Notes: a model not told the origin generated them from the sequence alone. Positions 45,700-55,041 are shown, counted from the stretch's first letter. The stretch is DNA of 64,000 nt from JAYQKL01 sp038142705 (GCA_965217015.1 OZ244224.1:248001-312000), one strand, 5' to 3'. Numbers and translations are program-made.

Positions 45700-45814
45700 A
45701 AAGCTTCAGTTAGTTTCTCGCCCCGCATAAGGGAATCATGCACACTCATATTGTGGGTGTAGCTTTTACGCACCCCAATATGTAGAGGTTTTAAGCGAAA
45801 GGCGCAGAGACACA

Positions 45815-46315
45815 ATGAGTCTAGTGAATGAAACCGAATTGCAAATTAGCGATCACCCAATCGATGTTCTGGAAAGTCTGGCCACCCATCAGGAATGGCC
45901 CTGCGAGCGCGGGACAGAAGACGACATGAATGTCTGCGTTGCAGGCAAATATTGTGACTTTCATCTTGCTGTCAGCTGGCGTGGAGATTTGGGCGGTCTG
46001 CATATTGCCTGTGTGCTGGACACGCGTATTCCCAAAGCCAAACGCCAAGATGTGCTTGAATTGCTTGCCTTGATCAATGAACAGCTTTGGGCTGGACATT
46101 TTGATATTTGGTCATCTGATGGCTCGATTTTGTTCCGCAACACTGTTTTGGTGACAGGCCAAAGCCTGACGCAATCTCAATGCGCCTCTGTTTTGACCAA
46201 TTCAATTGACAATTGCGAGCGGTTTTTCCCCGCTTTCCAATATATCCTATGGTCGGGCCATTCTGCCATTGAAGCTCTAGAGGCTTGCATGTTTGAAACC
46301 AAAGGCGATGCCTGA
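45815..46315 (+). CDS. YbjN-domain protein
   Basis: A 166-residue protein with the YbjN fold pattern: WPCERGTEDDMNVCVAG, DFHLAVSWRGDLGGLHIACV, then NEQLWAGHFDIWSSDGSILF. The alternating strand/helix layout is like type III secretion chaperones. In E. coli YbjN affects motility and stress; the molecular function is unknown. It precedes proC by 20 bases on the same strand, a likely operon. Confidence 0.82.
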   Translation: MSLVNETELQISDHPIDVLESLATHQEWPCERGTEDDMNVCVAGKYCDFHLAVSWRGDLGGLHIACVLDTRIPKAKRQDVLELLALINEQLWAGHFDIWSSDGSILFRNTVLVTGQSLTQSQCASVLTNSIDNCERFFPAFQYILWSGHSAIEALEACMFETKGDA

Positions 46316-46335
46316 TTTTCAAATGGTATGAGCCA

Positions 46336-47187
46336 ATGAACGACAATAAGAGCGGCACGAAGAGTGAGAAGAAGAGCGACCCTAAAATCCTTCTCATCGG
46401 CGCGGGAAAAATGGGGCTGGCGCTTCTTTCCGGATGGGTTGAAAATTTTATCAAAGCTGAAAATGTTTTTGTTATCGAGCCGCACCCGTCCCAAGAGCTT
46501 GAAAGTTTAGGGGCAGGAGGCCTGCGCCTGAACCCGCCAACCTCTGAGTTAAAAAGCTTTCAGCCAGATTGCGTGGTTATCGCGGTGAAGCCGCAAATGG
46601 CTGAAAAGGTTTTGACGGAAATGAAAGCTGATTTACCGTCAGAGAGCTTGGTTTTGTCGATTATGGCGGGTGTGACCTTGGCGCAAATTGAAAGCCTGAC
46701 AGGCAATAGCAAAATTGTGCGCACCATGCCTAATACGCCTGCGGCTATCGGGGCTGGTGTGTCGGCACTGGTCGCATCAGCTGCGGTTGACGCGGCGCAA
46801 AAAGAGCTTGCCACTCAAATTATGCACGCTGCTGGCCATGCGGTATGGCTGCCATCGGAAGCCGAAATGGACGCGGTCACAGCGATTAGTGGCAGTGGTC
46901 CGGCTTATGTTTTCCATATGGTTGAGGCCATGGCGCAAGCTGGTGTCAAGTTAGGCCTATCGGCTGAATTGGCGGAACTTCTTGCTCATCAAACGGTTGC
47001 GGGAGCTGGGCGTATGCTGGCTGAATTGCCAGAATCTGCTGCCCAATTGCGCGTGAATGTGACCTCGCCAAACGGCACAACACAAGCGGCTTTAGAGGTT
47101 TTGATGGGGCGCGAGGGGTTGCCAGAGCTGATGGAAAAAACCACCGCTGCCGCCGCAAAGCGCTCGAAAGAACTGGCAGAGGGCTAA
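46336..47187 (+). CDS. proC: Pyrroline-5-carboxylate reductase
   Basis: A 283-residue enzyme for the last step of proline synthesis. The NAD(P) motif is LLIGAGKMGLALLSGW near residue 20. VRTMPNTPAAIGAGVSAL near residue 130 and AVTAISGSGPAYVFHMVEAM near 175 bind substrate. VTSPNGTTQAALEVL near residue 245 is the C-terminal signature. The first 17 residues are a Lys/Ser-rich extension. Confidence 0.95.
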   Translation: MNDNKSGTKSEKKSDPKILLIGAGKMGLALLSGWVENFIKAENVFVIEPHPSQELESLGAGGLRLNPPTSELKSFQPDCVVIAVKPQMAEKVLTEMKADLPSESLVLSIMAGVTLAQIESLTGNSKIVRTMPNTPAAIGAGVSALVASAAVDAAQKELATQIMHAAGHAVWLPSEAEMDAVTAISGSGPAYVFHMVEAMAQAGVKLGLSAELAELLAHQTVAGAGRMLAELPESAAQLRVNVTSPNGTTQAALEVLMGREGLPELMEKTTAAAAKRSKELAEG

Positions 47188-47200
47188 TCAGCCTTGTTAT

Positions 47201-48601
47201 TTATGAGCTTTTTGAATTGCCATTCGTTGTGTCAACATTGCGCATAATTTGTGGCGGTAAGATAATATCAGCGCGCAACCCCTTATCGACACTCTCACCC
47301 AGAATGATATCGCCACCATGTCCACGCGCAATGTCGCGGGCAATCGCCAGCCCTAACCCCGTGCCGCCCATTTCCATATTGCGGGCATCATCAAGCCGAT
47401 AGAAGGGACGGAAAACATCTTCGCGATTTTCTTCAGGAATACCCGGCCCATTATCTGACACGCTCACAATGATATTTTCTTTCCCCTGCTGCGCGGTGAT
47501 GGTCACTTCATTTGCATGGTTACAGGCATTATTGACCAGATTTGTGACACAGCGCTTGAGGGCGCGTTGTTTGACCTGAATCGTCAAATTATCGGGCGCG
47601 GCAAGATAAATTCGCACATTTGGTTTTCTCAGCTTGGCACCAGAGGCAATGTCCTCGAGAAAACTCTTTAAGTTGATTGGGGATACGCGTTCCCCCTGAT
47701 AACCTTTGGCGAATGATAAATAATCATCGAGCATATTTTCCATTTCGATAATATCATTTTCCAAATCCTGCACTTCATCTGAGCGCGGCAACATTGCCAA
47801 TTGCAGTTTGAGGCGCGTCAATGGGGTGCGCAAATCATGGCTTACCCCAGCCAGCATTGTTGTGCGCTGTTCTATATGCGCTTGAATACGGTCTCGCATT
47901 TTCATAAACGCTGACGCGGCGCGGCGCACTTCAGAAGCGCCAACAGGCTTAAAATCAACAACTTGCTGCCCAACCCCAAATTTTTCTGCCGCTTCCGCCA
48001 GATTTTCGATGGGGCGTATTTGGTTGCGCAAAAAAATGATTGAAACTGTGAGCAGCAATAAAGATGTACCGGACATCCAGACAATAAAAATATGCGAATT
48101 GGTGGCATATACTTTTTCACGATTGACCAAAACCCGCAAAACTTCGCCCGGCAATTGCACGCGAATATCGACATAATTATCTTGTGATACCGTGTCTATC
48201 CAATGCGGACGGTCAATCTGGCGCTTAATTTCGTTCGAGAGCGAAGTGTCGAGCAGTTGAAAAAAGGGCGTTGGTAGCGCCTCTGGCAGTGTTTCACCTG
48301 GCAAAAAGGCAATCGAAACTTCAAAATTTTCATCAGCTAGGCGAATAAGATCATTTTCCTCGGTCGCCGCATCGCCCATACGCATATCAATCAGCATGGA
48401 TAAATCGCCCACCAGAGCATGCGATAATTTCAAAGTGACAGAATTCCAATGCCGTTCCAGAAAAACAAAGCCAGCCACAATTTGCACCACCACGACAGGC
48501 GTGATGATAATCAGCAAAGAACGCGAATAAAGCCCTGTTGGCATATAATTTTTTATAAAGCTAAACAGGTTCAGATTTTTATAAAGCCGCATTAATTGCA
48601 T
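47201..48601 (-). CDS. Sensor histidine kinase of the EnvZ/PetX-like type
   Basis: A 466-residue membrane kinase. TM1 is at about 28-48 (LLIIITPVVVVQIVAGFVF), a periplasmic domain spans about 50-170, and TM2 is at about 173-193. A HAMP follows (RPIENLAEAAEKFGVG). The H-box is LAGVSHDLRTPLTRLKL with the phospho-His near residue 255. N-box: NLVNNACNHA; G1: SDNGPGIPEE; F-box: FRPFYRLDDA; G2: GTGLGLAIARD. It lies seven bases downstream of the response regulator. The signal is unknown. Confidence 0.92.
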   Translation of the reverse strand: MQLMRLYKNLNLFSFIKNYMPTGLYSRSLLIIITPVVVVQIVAGFVFLERHWNSVTLKLSHALVGDLSMLIDMRMGDAATEENDLIRLADENFEVSIAFLPGETLPEALPTPFFQLLDTSLSNEIKRQIDRPHWIDTVSQDNYVDIRVQLPGEVLRVLVNREKVYATNSHIFIVWMSGTSLLLLTVSIIFLRNQIRPIENLAEAAEKFGVGQQVVDFKPVGASEVRRAASAFMKMRDRIQAHIEQRTTMLAGVSHDLRTPLTRLKLQLAMLPRSDEVQDLENDIIEMENMLDDYLSFAKGYQGERVSPINLKSFLEDIASGAKLRKPNVRIYLAAPDNLTIQVKQRALKRCVTNLVNNACNHANEVTITAQQGKENIIVSVSDNGPGIPEENREDVFRPFYRLDDARNMEMGGTGLGLAIARDIARGHGGDIILGESVDKGLRADIILPPQIMRNVDTTNGNSKSS

Positions 48602-48608
48602 GCATCAC

Positions 48609-49316
48609 CTAATCTACGCGCAGGATGTAACCAGCACCCCTTACTGTTTGTAAATGAACAGGGTTGCGCGGATCCTCTTCAATTTTCTGACGCAAGCGAT
48701 TGATTTGAACATCAATGGCCCGCTCTGAAATCTTTTCCTGACCTTGCATCAGTGCTTCTCGCGGAATGATTTGCCCTGCTTTTTCTGCAAAATACCGCAA
48801 TAATTCTATATCACGCGTTGTTAGAGAAATGCGTTCATCACCACGCAGCAACTCGCCGCGTTCTAATTTGAACACACAGTCACCAAATCTAACTTCTTCT
48901 GGCGCTTCAATTTTTGACGAGGGCATTGCAGCCTGACGGCGTAAAATATTATTGATACGCAATAATAATTCCTGCGGGTCAAACGGCTTTGGTAAATAAT
49001 CATCTGCCCCTGTTTGCAGGCCCTCAATGCGATGGTCCACATCAGCCAGCGCGGTCAGCAGTAAAATCGGCACAGCATTGGCTTTGGTGCGTAAATCTTT
49101 TGTCAGCTCCATGCCTGTTTCGCCCGGCATCATGACATCTAAAACTATCAAATCAAATTCAAGCGATTCAAGATGTTGGCGCGCTTCCTTCGCATCACCC
49201 GCAATCGAGGTGCGATAACCATTTTCACTCAAAAATTTTTGCAAGAGAGAGCGAATGCGGCGGTCATCATCCACAATTAAAATATGGGCAGTATTTTCGT
49301 CCGGCAAGCTCATCAC
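48609..49316 (-). CDS. OmpR-family response regulator (PetR-like)
   Basis: A 235-residue regulator. Receiver domain: acidic pair in HILIVDDDRRIRSLL, phosphorylated Asp in LIVLDVMMPGETG near residue 60, conserved Lys in DDYLPKPFDP near residue 110. The winged-helix DNA-binding domain starts near residue 145 and includes ERAIDVQINRLRQKIEEDP and VRGAGYIL. It overlaps the MarR gene by four bases. The MarR-OmpR order recalls petP-petR of Rhodobacter. Confidence 0.93.
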   Translation of the reverse strand: MMSLPDENTAHILIVDDDRRIRSLLQKFLSENGYRTSIAGDAKEARQHLESLEFDLIVLDVMMPGETGMELTKDLRTKANAVPILLLTALADVDHRIEGLQTGADDYLPKPFDPQELLLRINNILRRQAAMPSSKIEAPEEVRFGDCVFKLERGELLRGDERISLTTRDIELLRYFAEKAGQIIPREALMQGQEKISERAIDVQINRLRQKIEEDPRNPVHLQTVRGAGYILRVD

Positions 49317-49810
49317 TCCGCGTCTCTTTCAGCCTTGATTTGCTCGAATCTTTTCAAAATCGCGGGCAAATTATCATTGTTTAATAAATGCAACATGAAA
49401 CCCTGCCACGCTTCAAGTGTTTCTGTATCACATTTTTTCATCGCTTGTTGAAAGCGCTCATGTTGCGGCGCAATCAGAGCATCTAAAAAAGCCTGCCCCT
49501 TTGCAGAAAGTGTGAGTAATCGCTTGCGCCGGTCTTTGGTGCTGATTTTTTGCACCACAAATCCTTTATTCAACAGATCTTTCAAAACACGCGACAGGCT
49601 TTGTTTGGTGATGCCGAGTATTTGTAATAACTGGGCAACGCTCAAGCCCGGCTGGCGGCCAATAAAATGCATTGCGCGGTGATGGGCGCGACCAAGATTT
49701 TCTGCCTGAAGCAATTTATCCGGATCGGCAACAAAGTCGCGATAGGCAAAAAACATCAGTTCAATGGCTTGCGTCAAATCAATCTCGTTTTTATCGGTTG
49801 AATGAGACAT
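49313..49810 (-). CDS. MarR-family transcriptional regulator (PetP-like)
   Basis: A 165-residue winged-helix protein. The recognition region is LSVAQLLQILGITKQSLSRVLKDLLNK near residues 65-90, and the wing is KDRRKRLLTLSAKGQAFL near 100. It leads an operon with the response regulator and kinase and is divergent from ilvE across about 138 bases, which probably hold both promoters. The ligand is unknown. Confidence 0.88.
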   Translation of the reverse strand: MSHSTDKNEIDLTQAIELMFFAYRDFVADPDKLLQAENLGRAHHRAMHFIGRQPGLSVAQLLQILGITKQSLSRVLKDLLNKGFVVQKISTKDRRKRLLTLSAKGQAFLDALIAPQHERFQQAMKKCDTETLEAWQGFMLHLLNNDNLPAILKRFEQIKAERDAE

Positions 49811-49948
49811 TTTTACCCATTTTTTGTCTGTTCAATAATATTAGATTAGCATATATGTCAGTCATGTTGACTTATTTTTAATGGGCTGATACGGATAATC
49901 AGTTTCGTTCGAAAATCAGATTTTATTTTGAGGCAATTAGAGGCGATA

Positions 49949-50824
49949 ATGGGTGTTTCATTTGATCAGCGCGATGGCTTTATTTGGATGAATGGTGACA
50001 TGGTCCCCTGGGCCGATTGCAATATTCATGTGCTGACGCACGGCCTGCATTACGCCTCTTGTGTGTTTGAAGGCCAGCGCGCTTATAATGGCCAGATTTT
50101 CAAATTGGAAGAACACACTGACCGTTTGATATTTTCAGCCAATGAACTTGGTTTCAAACTGCCATATTCTGCCGAGCAGATAAATCAGGCCTGTGTTGAA
50201 ACATTGGAAAAAAACAAACTTGTTGACGCTTATATGCGACCCGTTGCATGGCGCGGGAGTGAAATGATGGGTGTTTCTGCGCAGGAAAACACCATAAATG
50301 TGGCCATTGCGACATGGGAATGGCCATCATATTTTGCGCCAGAAGAGCGCTTAAAGGGTATCAGGCTAGATCTTGCTAAATATCGCCGCCCGTCACCAGA
50401 AACCATTCCTTGCTTTGCAAAAGCAGCGGGACTTTATATGATTTGCACCTTGTCCAAACATGAGGCTGAAAGTAAAGGCTACGCAGATGCCATGATGCTG
50501 GACTATCGCGGGCAGGTAGCTGAAGCGACAGGCGCGAATTTGTTTTTCATCGAAAATGGTGTGATACACACGCCGACGCCGGATTGCTTTTTAGACGGGA
50601 TTACCCGCCGCACCGTAATTAGTTTAGCCAAAGAGGCGGGTATTGAGGTAATTGAGCGCGCGATTATGCCTGAAGAGCTGACCAATTTTAGCGAATGTTT
50701 CATCACTGGCACGGCGGCTGAGGTGACACCTGTATCTGAAATTGGCCCATATCGGTTCACGCCGGGTGAGATAAGTAAAGAGCTCATGCTGACTTATGAT
50801 GCATTGGTGCGCGCGCCAGCCTAA
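49949..50824 (+). CDS. ilvE: Branched-chain amino acid aminotransferase
   Basis: A 291-residue fold-type IV PLP enzyme that transaminates Leu, Ile and Val. HVLTHGLHYASCVFEGQRAY near residue 30 includes the Phe-Glu-Gly and Arg motif. The PLP Lys is in CFAKAAGLYM near residue 155, and AEATGANLFFIENGVIHTPT and GITRRTVISLAKEAGI follow. The start at 49949 follows GAGGCGATA. D-amino acid aminotransferase is the main alternative but lacks these substrate motifs. Confidence 0.92.
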   Translation: MGVSFDQRDGFIWMNGDMVPWADCNIHVLTHGLHYASCVFEGQRAYNGQIFKLEEHTDRLIFSANELGFKLPYSAEQINQACVETLEKNKLVDAYMRPVAWRGSEMMGVSAQENTINVAIATWEWPSYFAPEERLKGIRLDLAKYRRPSPETIPCFAKAAGLYMICTLSKHEAESKGYADAMMLDYRGQVAEATGANLFFIENGVIHTPTPDCFLDGITRRTVISLAKEAGIEVIERAIMPEELTNFSECFITGTAAEVTPVSEIGPYRFTPGEISKELMLTYDALVRAPA

Positions 50825-50874
50825 AGTTTAGATTGCGTTTTTATATATTTTTTTACTTATTCTTTATTGATTTT

Positions 50875-50907
50875 TTACTGATTCCTTACTGATTCCTTAC
50901 TGATTCC
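50875..50907. repeat. 11-bp tandem repeat spanning the pgsA stop codon
   Basis: Three head-to-tail copies of TTACTGATTCC. On the pgsA strand the unit contains the final Asn-Gln codon bases and the TAA stop. The 11-base period is not a multiple of three. Confidence 0.9.
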
Positions 50908-51469
50908 ATGGCGCATGGCGCATGCCAATGCGCAGATAGTCATAGCCTGTATAAATCGTCAGTAAAGCGGCTGACCAAAGTAAGACAAGCCCGATATCCA
51001 TAGAAGGCGCGATGAGTTTTTGCCCCGCTGTGCCAGCTAGCAGAAAACCCAAAGCGACCATTTGGGCTGTGGTTTTAATTTTCGCAAGTTGGGAGACCGG
51101 CAAACCAACCCGTAGCTCGATTAAATATTCCCGCAAACCTGATACCAAAATCTCGCGTGAGAGAATTACTAGCGCCGCGATGGTGTGAACCCCAGAAATT
51201 GACTCATTATCGACCAGCATCACCAGCACCATACCAACCATGAGTTTGTCAGCAATGGGGTCTAGCATGCGGCCAAAGCCAGATTGGACATCAAGTTTTC
51301 GCGCCAGCCAGCCATCAAAAAAATCAGACAGGCCCGCAAAGCTATAGAAAAAAACTGCCAGCCAGAGCGCGAGGTCGCCTAAATGTTTTTCGCTGATAAG
51401 GCAAATATAAATGGCGGGTATAAAGGCAACACGCAAAAGAGTTAAAATATTGGGCAGGTTTTTAAGCAT
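50897..51469 (-). CDS. pgsA: CDP-diacylglycerol-glycerol-3-phosphate 3-phosphatidyltransferase
   Basis: A 190-residue inner-membrane enzyme that makes phosphatidylglycerophosphate. The CDP-alcohol phosphotransferase motif is complete: LSDFFDGWLARKLDVQSGFGRMLDPIAD in outline, with D-G-x2-A-R-x8-G-x3-D-x3-D near residues 47-75. About four membrane segments follow. It lies 14 bases after uvrC on the same strand. Confidence 0.94.
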   Translation of the reverse strand: MLKNLPNILTLLRVAFIPAIYICLISEKHLGDLALWLAVFFYSFAGLSDFFDGWLARKLDVQSGFGRMLDPIADKLMVGMVLVMLVDNESISGVHTIAALVILSREILVSGLREYLIELRVGLPVSQLAKIKTTAQMVALGFLLAGTAGQKLIAPSMDIGLVLLWSAALLTIYTGYDYLRIGMRHAPWNQ

Positions 51470-51483
51470 AAGTCACTTTCTTA

Positions 51484-53358
51484 TCAGGGCTGGTCATTAA
51501 AGTAATCATAAATGGTTTGCGCCATTTTACCACTCACCCCGTCAACTTTTTCTAAATCAGCTAAAGATGCACGCATCACGGCGCGGGCGGAACCAAAATG
51601 ATGCAGCAAAGCTTTTTTTCGCTTGGCGCCAATGCCTTGAATGTCGTCTAGCGGGTTTGCGCGAATATCCTTTTTGCGTTTGCCGCGATGCGAATTTATC
51701 GCAAAGCGGTGGGCTTCGTCACGCAACCTTTGCATATAATATAAAACCGGACTGTTGGATTTCAGCTCTTTGGTGCTGCCATCAGGCATAAAAAATGTCT
51801 CGCGCCCCGCATTGCGGTCAGGGCCTTTGGCAACACCAATAATCGGAATATCTTCAAGCCCTAGCTCGCTCAATGTTTCTTGCGCGACAGAGAGCTGGCC
51901 TTTGCCACCATCAACCAATATGAGGTCTGGCCAGTGTGCAGAATCCTCATTTTCTTCTTTTTTCAGTCGTGCATAACGGCGGCCAAACACCTCGCGCATC
52001 ATGCCATAATCATCACCTGGTGTGATGTCCTGATTTTTAATATTAAACTTGCGATATTGGTTTTTGGCAAAGCCATCGCGTGTTGCGACAATCATGCCGC
52101 CAATGGCATTTGTGCCTTGCAAATGGCTGTTATCAAAAACTTCAATCCGTTTGGGGGGTGCTTCCAGCTTGAATGTCTTTGCCACCTCATCAAGCAATTT
52201 TTGTTGGCTGGATTTTTCAGACAGATGGCGGGCAAGGGCTTCTTTGGCATTGTCCAGCGCATGTGAAAGCAGCTCATATTTTTCCCCTCTTTTGGGGTGC
52301 AGAATTTTAACAGTTTGAGACAGCTTAATTGCCAATGCTTTTTCAATCAGCTCCGCGCCCTCTAAAGCATGGCTCACAATGATGCGCTTTGCTGGAGGCC
52401 GATTTTCATAAAACTGCACGATGAAAGATTCTAAAATTTCTTCGGCGGGCATATCGCGTTCATGTCTGGGGAAATAAGCCTTATTGCCAAGATTTTTGCC
52501 AGAGCGGAAAAAGAAAACCTGCACACAGCTCTGCCCGCCTTGTTGAGACAGGGCAATGATGTCAGCTTCTTCAACTGTGCGGGCATAAACATCTGTTGTC
52601 GATTGAATATAGGTGAGGGCGCGAATACGGTCGCGCAATTGTGCGGCTTGCTCATATTTCATTTCGGCGCTGGCTGCTTGCATTTGCGTGGCAAGTTCTT
52701 CTTGGATTTTTGAATTTGACCCTGCAAGAAACTGTCGCGTTTGTTTGACCAATTGCCCGTAATCGCTTTGTGAAATTTCATTTGTGCAAGGCGCGCTGCA
52801 GCGTTTGATTTGATACAGCATGCAAGGGCGCGTGCGGCTATTGAAATAATTATCGGAGCAACTGCGTAATAAAAAAGCGCGTTGCAAAGTATTGAGCGTG
52901 CGGTTAACTGCGCCAGGTGAAGCAAAGGGGCCGAAATAATGCCCTTTTCTTTTGCGGGCGCCGCGATGTTTAACCAATTGCGGTATCGGGTGGTCTTGAG
53001 CCAGCAAAATATAGGGCAGGCTTTTGTCATCGCGCATCAAAACATTAAAGCGCGGCTTATATTTTTGTATGAGATTCGCTTCAAGCAATAAGGCATCAGC
53101 CTCGGTTTGAGTGCGGATAAATTCCATATCATGGGTGAGGCGTATCATATTAGCAATGCGGTTTGAGTGACCGCTCAGGCGTGTATAGGCCGAAACCCGC
53201 GCTTTGAGATTTTTGGCTTTGCCGACATAAAGCACATTTTGGGTGTCGCCCAGCATGCGATATACCCCCGGCCCGTTGGGGAGGTTACGGACTTTTTCTT
53301 TGATAATGTCAGGTCCAGAAATGGTTTTTGGCTCGGAAGACTCACTCATGTTTTTCAT
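51484..53358 (-). CDS. uvrC: Excinuclease ABC subunit C
   Basis: A 624-residue nucleotide-excision repair nuclease. The GIY-YIG domain (GPGVYRMLGDTQNVLYVGKA) makes the 3' incision. A four-Cys cluster lies near residue 155-185 (CSDNYFN, RPCMLYQIKRCSAPC). The UVR motif is near 210-240, and the RNase H-like domain (IEVFDNSHLQGTNAIGGM) makes the 5' incision. A helix-hairpin-helix pair sits at the C-terminus (LDDIQGIGAKRKKALLHHFG). No SOS box was seen before it. Confidence 0.97.
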   Translation of the reverse strand: MKNMSESSEPKTISGPDIIKEKVRNLPNGPGVYRMLGDTQNVLYVGKAKNLKARVSAYTRLSGHSNRIANMIRLTHDMEFIRTQTEADALLLEANLIQKYKPRFNVLMRDDKSLPYILLAQDHPIPQLVKHRGARKRKGHYFGPFASPGAVNRTLNTLQRAFLLRSCSDNYFNSRTRPCMLYQIKRCSAPCTNEISQSDYGQLVKQTRQFLAGSNSKIQEELATQMQAASAEMKYEQAAQLRDRIRALTYIQSTTDVYARTVEEADIIALSQQGGQSCVQVFFFRSGKNLGNKAYFPRHERDMPAEEILESFIVQFYENRPPAKRIIVSHALEGAELIEKALAIKLSQTVKILHPKRGEKYELLSHALDNAKEALARHLSEKSSQQKLLDEVAKTFKLEAPPKRIEVFDNSHLQGTNAIGGMIVATRDGFAKNQYRKFNIKNQDITPGDDYGMMREVFGRRYARLKKEENEDSAHWPDLILVDGGKGQLSVAQETLSELGLEDIPIIGVAKGPDRNAGRETFFMPDGSTKELKSNSPVLYYMQRLRDEAHRFAINSHRGKRKKDIRANPLDDIQGIGAKRKKALLHHFGSARAVMRASLADLEKVDGVSGKMAQTIYDYFNDQP

Positions 53359-53872
53359 TATAGACTGTCAAAATGATTTTTCATCTTCTAGCGTAATTTG
53401 ACGTCAAAAAACTTTGTCAGAAGGTTTTTTTCAACCTGTGGATAAGTATGTGCGTAAATTCGGGTGAACATGGCCAAGTGTCTGTTTTTATTGAGAGTGA
53501 TGGAAATTGCCTAAAATTTAGCCAATTCGTAACCCATTGAAATTATTAGGTAATAATATAATTCGTTGCAAAGAAATTTATATTTCTAGCTATTTATTTA
53601 CTTTACAAAATTGTCATAATGGGGCAGGCGGCTTGTTATTAACTCTCCTTAAAAAGCAAAAAACATAATAAATATATATGGTTAGGCAAAAAAACCGCAG
53701 TTTTGTGCCTTGTACAGAAGAATAGCCCGCGTGCATGAAACATCTGTGAAACATTGTTTTTAGCTGAAACAGGCAGAAATCAGGCATTTTGAGTGAGGTT
53801 CTAATTTGGCCCTAATAAAAACGGTTAAATGGGCAAAAAAACACTGAGTTGGGGGGAGATGGCCTTGTTTGC
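53359..53872. other. 514-bp AT-rich intergenic region with one perfect DnaA box
   Basis: The gap between uvrC and folB has no convincing reading frame. It is markedly AT-rich from about 53510 to 53700. TGTGGATAA at 53437-53445 is an exact DnaA box in reverse. I saw only one, so replication origin function is not supported. It may hold promoters for uvrC, or an RNA gene I cannot recognise. Confidence 0.5.
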
Positions 53873-54292
53873 CTAAAGCGCGGTTGTTTGCACACGCTCA
53901 ATTTCGACCCCAACACCCGCGGCCTCGTCAATAGCGTCATTTTTTTCCACCCGCACCCGCACGCTGACCACGCGCTGATTGGCAAGGCAGAGTTGCGCCA
54001 CTTGATCGGCTAGGGTTTCAACAAAATCAAAATGGCGCGCCGCGACCAGTGTTTTTATTTTATTAACGATTTTTTCATAACACACCACATCTTCAATCTG
54101 CGATGGGGCCTCTTGGGATAATTCCCGCACAGCAAGCTCAATATTAAAAGTGACATTTTGCGGAGTGGTTTTTTCATGCGGATAAATGCCCAACAACATG
54201 GGTAGAGATAAATCCCGAATGAATATTTGCATCACGGCAGTTGTCGCATCTGCATAAGAATTTTGGTTTGCGGGTCGTAAGGTTTTATTCAT
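53873..54292 (-). CDS. folB: Dihydroneopterin aldolase
   Basis: A 139-residue folate-pathway enzyme. IFIRDLSLPMLLGIYPHEKT near residue 25 contains the conserved Gly-Tyr/His-E region, CYEKIVNKIKTLVAARHFDFVETLAD carries the substrate-binding Glu, and a VRVRVEKNDA strand supplies the conserved Lys. The start overlaps the stop of the pteridine reductase-like gene (TAATG), so the two are coupled. Confidence 0.9.
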   Translation of the reverse strand: MNKTLRPANQNSYADATTAVMQIFIRDLSLPMLLGIYPHEKTTPQNVTFNIELAVRELSQEAPSQIEDVVCYEKIVNKIKTLVAARHFDFVETLADQVAQLCLANQRVVSVRVRVEKNDAIDEAAGVGVEIERVQTTAL

Positions 54293-55041
54293 TACTCAAC
54301 CACCTCTGTTACATCTGGGGTTTTCCAGGCCAGATGTTGGCCGCCATCTAGCGCAATCATTTGCCCTGTCATGCTATTGGCGCTCAAAATATACATCACC
54401 GCATCGGCGACTTCTTCTGGCGACGCACCATGGCCTAATGGCACAAGTCTGGTCTGCTTATCGAACTCAGCTTGGTCTTGGCGCGGATTAGGCAGCGTTG
54501 GGCCGGGCCCAATACCATTGACGCGGATATTTTGTTCCGCCAAAGCCTGTGCGAAAGTTTGGGTCAATGACCATAAACCCGTTTTGGATACAGTATAGCT
54601 TGAAAAGTCGGGCGTCAGGCGCCAAACGCGCTGGTCAATAATATTGATAATATTACCGGCGCTGGTTTGCCCAGCGAAATCGCGCATCAACAAAGCAGGG
54701 GCGCGCAAATTCACATTAAGATGCGTGTCCCATGTATCGGTGGTGAAATCTGTTGCGGTGTCACGCTCGAAAACCGACGCATTATTTACCAGCAGCTCAA
54801 CCCGGCCAAGCATTTCATTGGCGCGGGGCAGAAGTGTTTCAACTTGTTGCGCATCAGCAAGGTCTGCCTGCAAAGCAACAGCCTTCGCATTTTGCGCGTT
54901 CAATGTAGCGACTAATTCATCAGCGGCTTGAGCGGAATGACCATAGTGAATGGCAATCTGCCAACCCTTTTGGGCAAGTCCTAGCGCGATGGCTTTGCCA
55001 ATGCGTTTCGCGCCGCCAGTGATGAGTGCTGTTTTGGTCAT
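54292..55041 (-). CDS. Pteridine reductase-like SDR (FolM/PTR1 type)
   Basis: A 249-residue short-chain dehydrogenase. The cofactor motif is TGGAKRIGKAIA, the TGxxxRxG form that marks pteridine reductases instead of TGxxxGxG. The catalytic set is Asp136-Tyr149-Lys153: Asp replaces the usual Ser 13 residues before Tyr, the same spacing as Asp181-Tyr194 in PTR1. NNASVFERDT near residue 86 is the NNAS motif. Its coupling to folB supports a pterin or folate role (dihydromonapterin or dihydrofolate reduction). The start at 55041 was chosen by the family N-terminus. Confidence 0.85.
   Translation of the reverse strand: MTKTALITGGAKRIGKAIALGLAQKGWQIAIHYGHSAQAADELVATLNAQNAKAVALQADLADAQQVETLLPRANEMLGRVELLVNNASVFERDTATDFTTDTWDTHLNVNLRAPALLMRDFAGQTSAGNIINIIDQRVWRLTPDFSSYTVSKTGLWSLTQTFAQALAEQNIRVNGIGPGPTLPNPRQDQAEFDKQTRLVPLGHGASPEEVADAVMYILSANSMTGQMIALDGGQHLAWKTPDVTEVVE

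Noticed and set aside
53437..53445. Chromosomal replication origin
   Set aside because: Only one DnaA box was found and no origin-linked gene (dnaA, hemE, parAB) is near.
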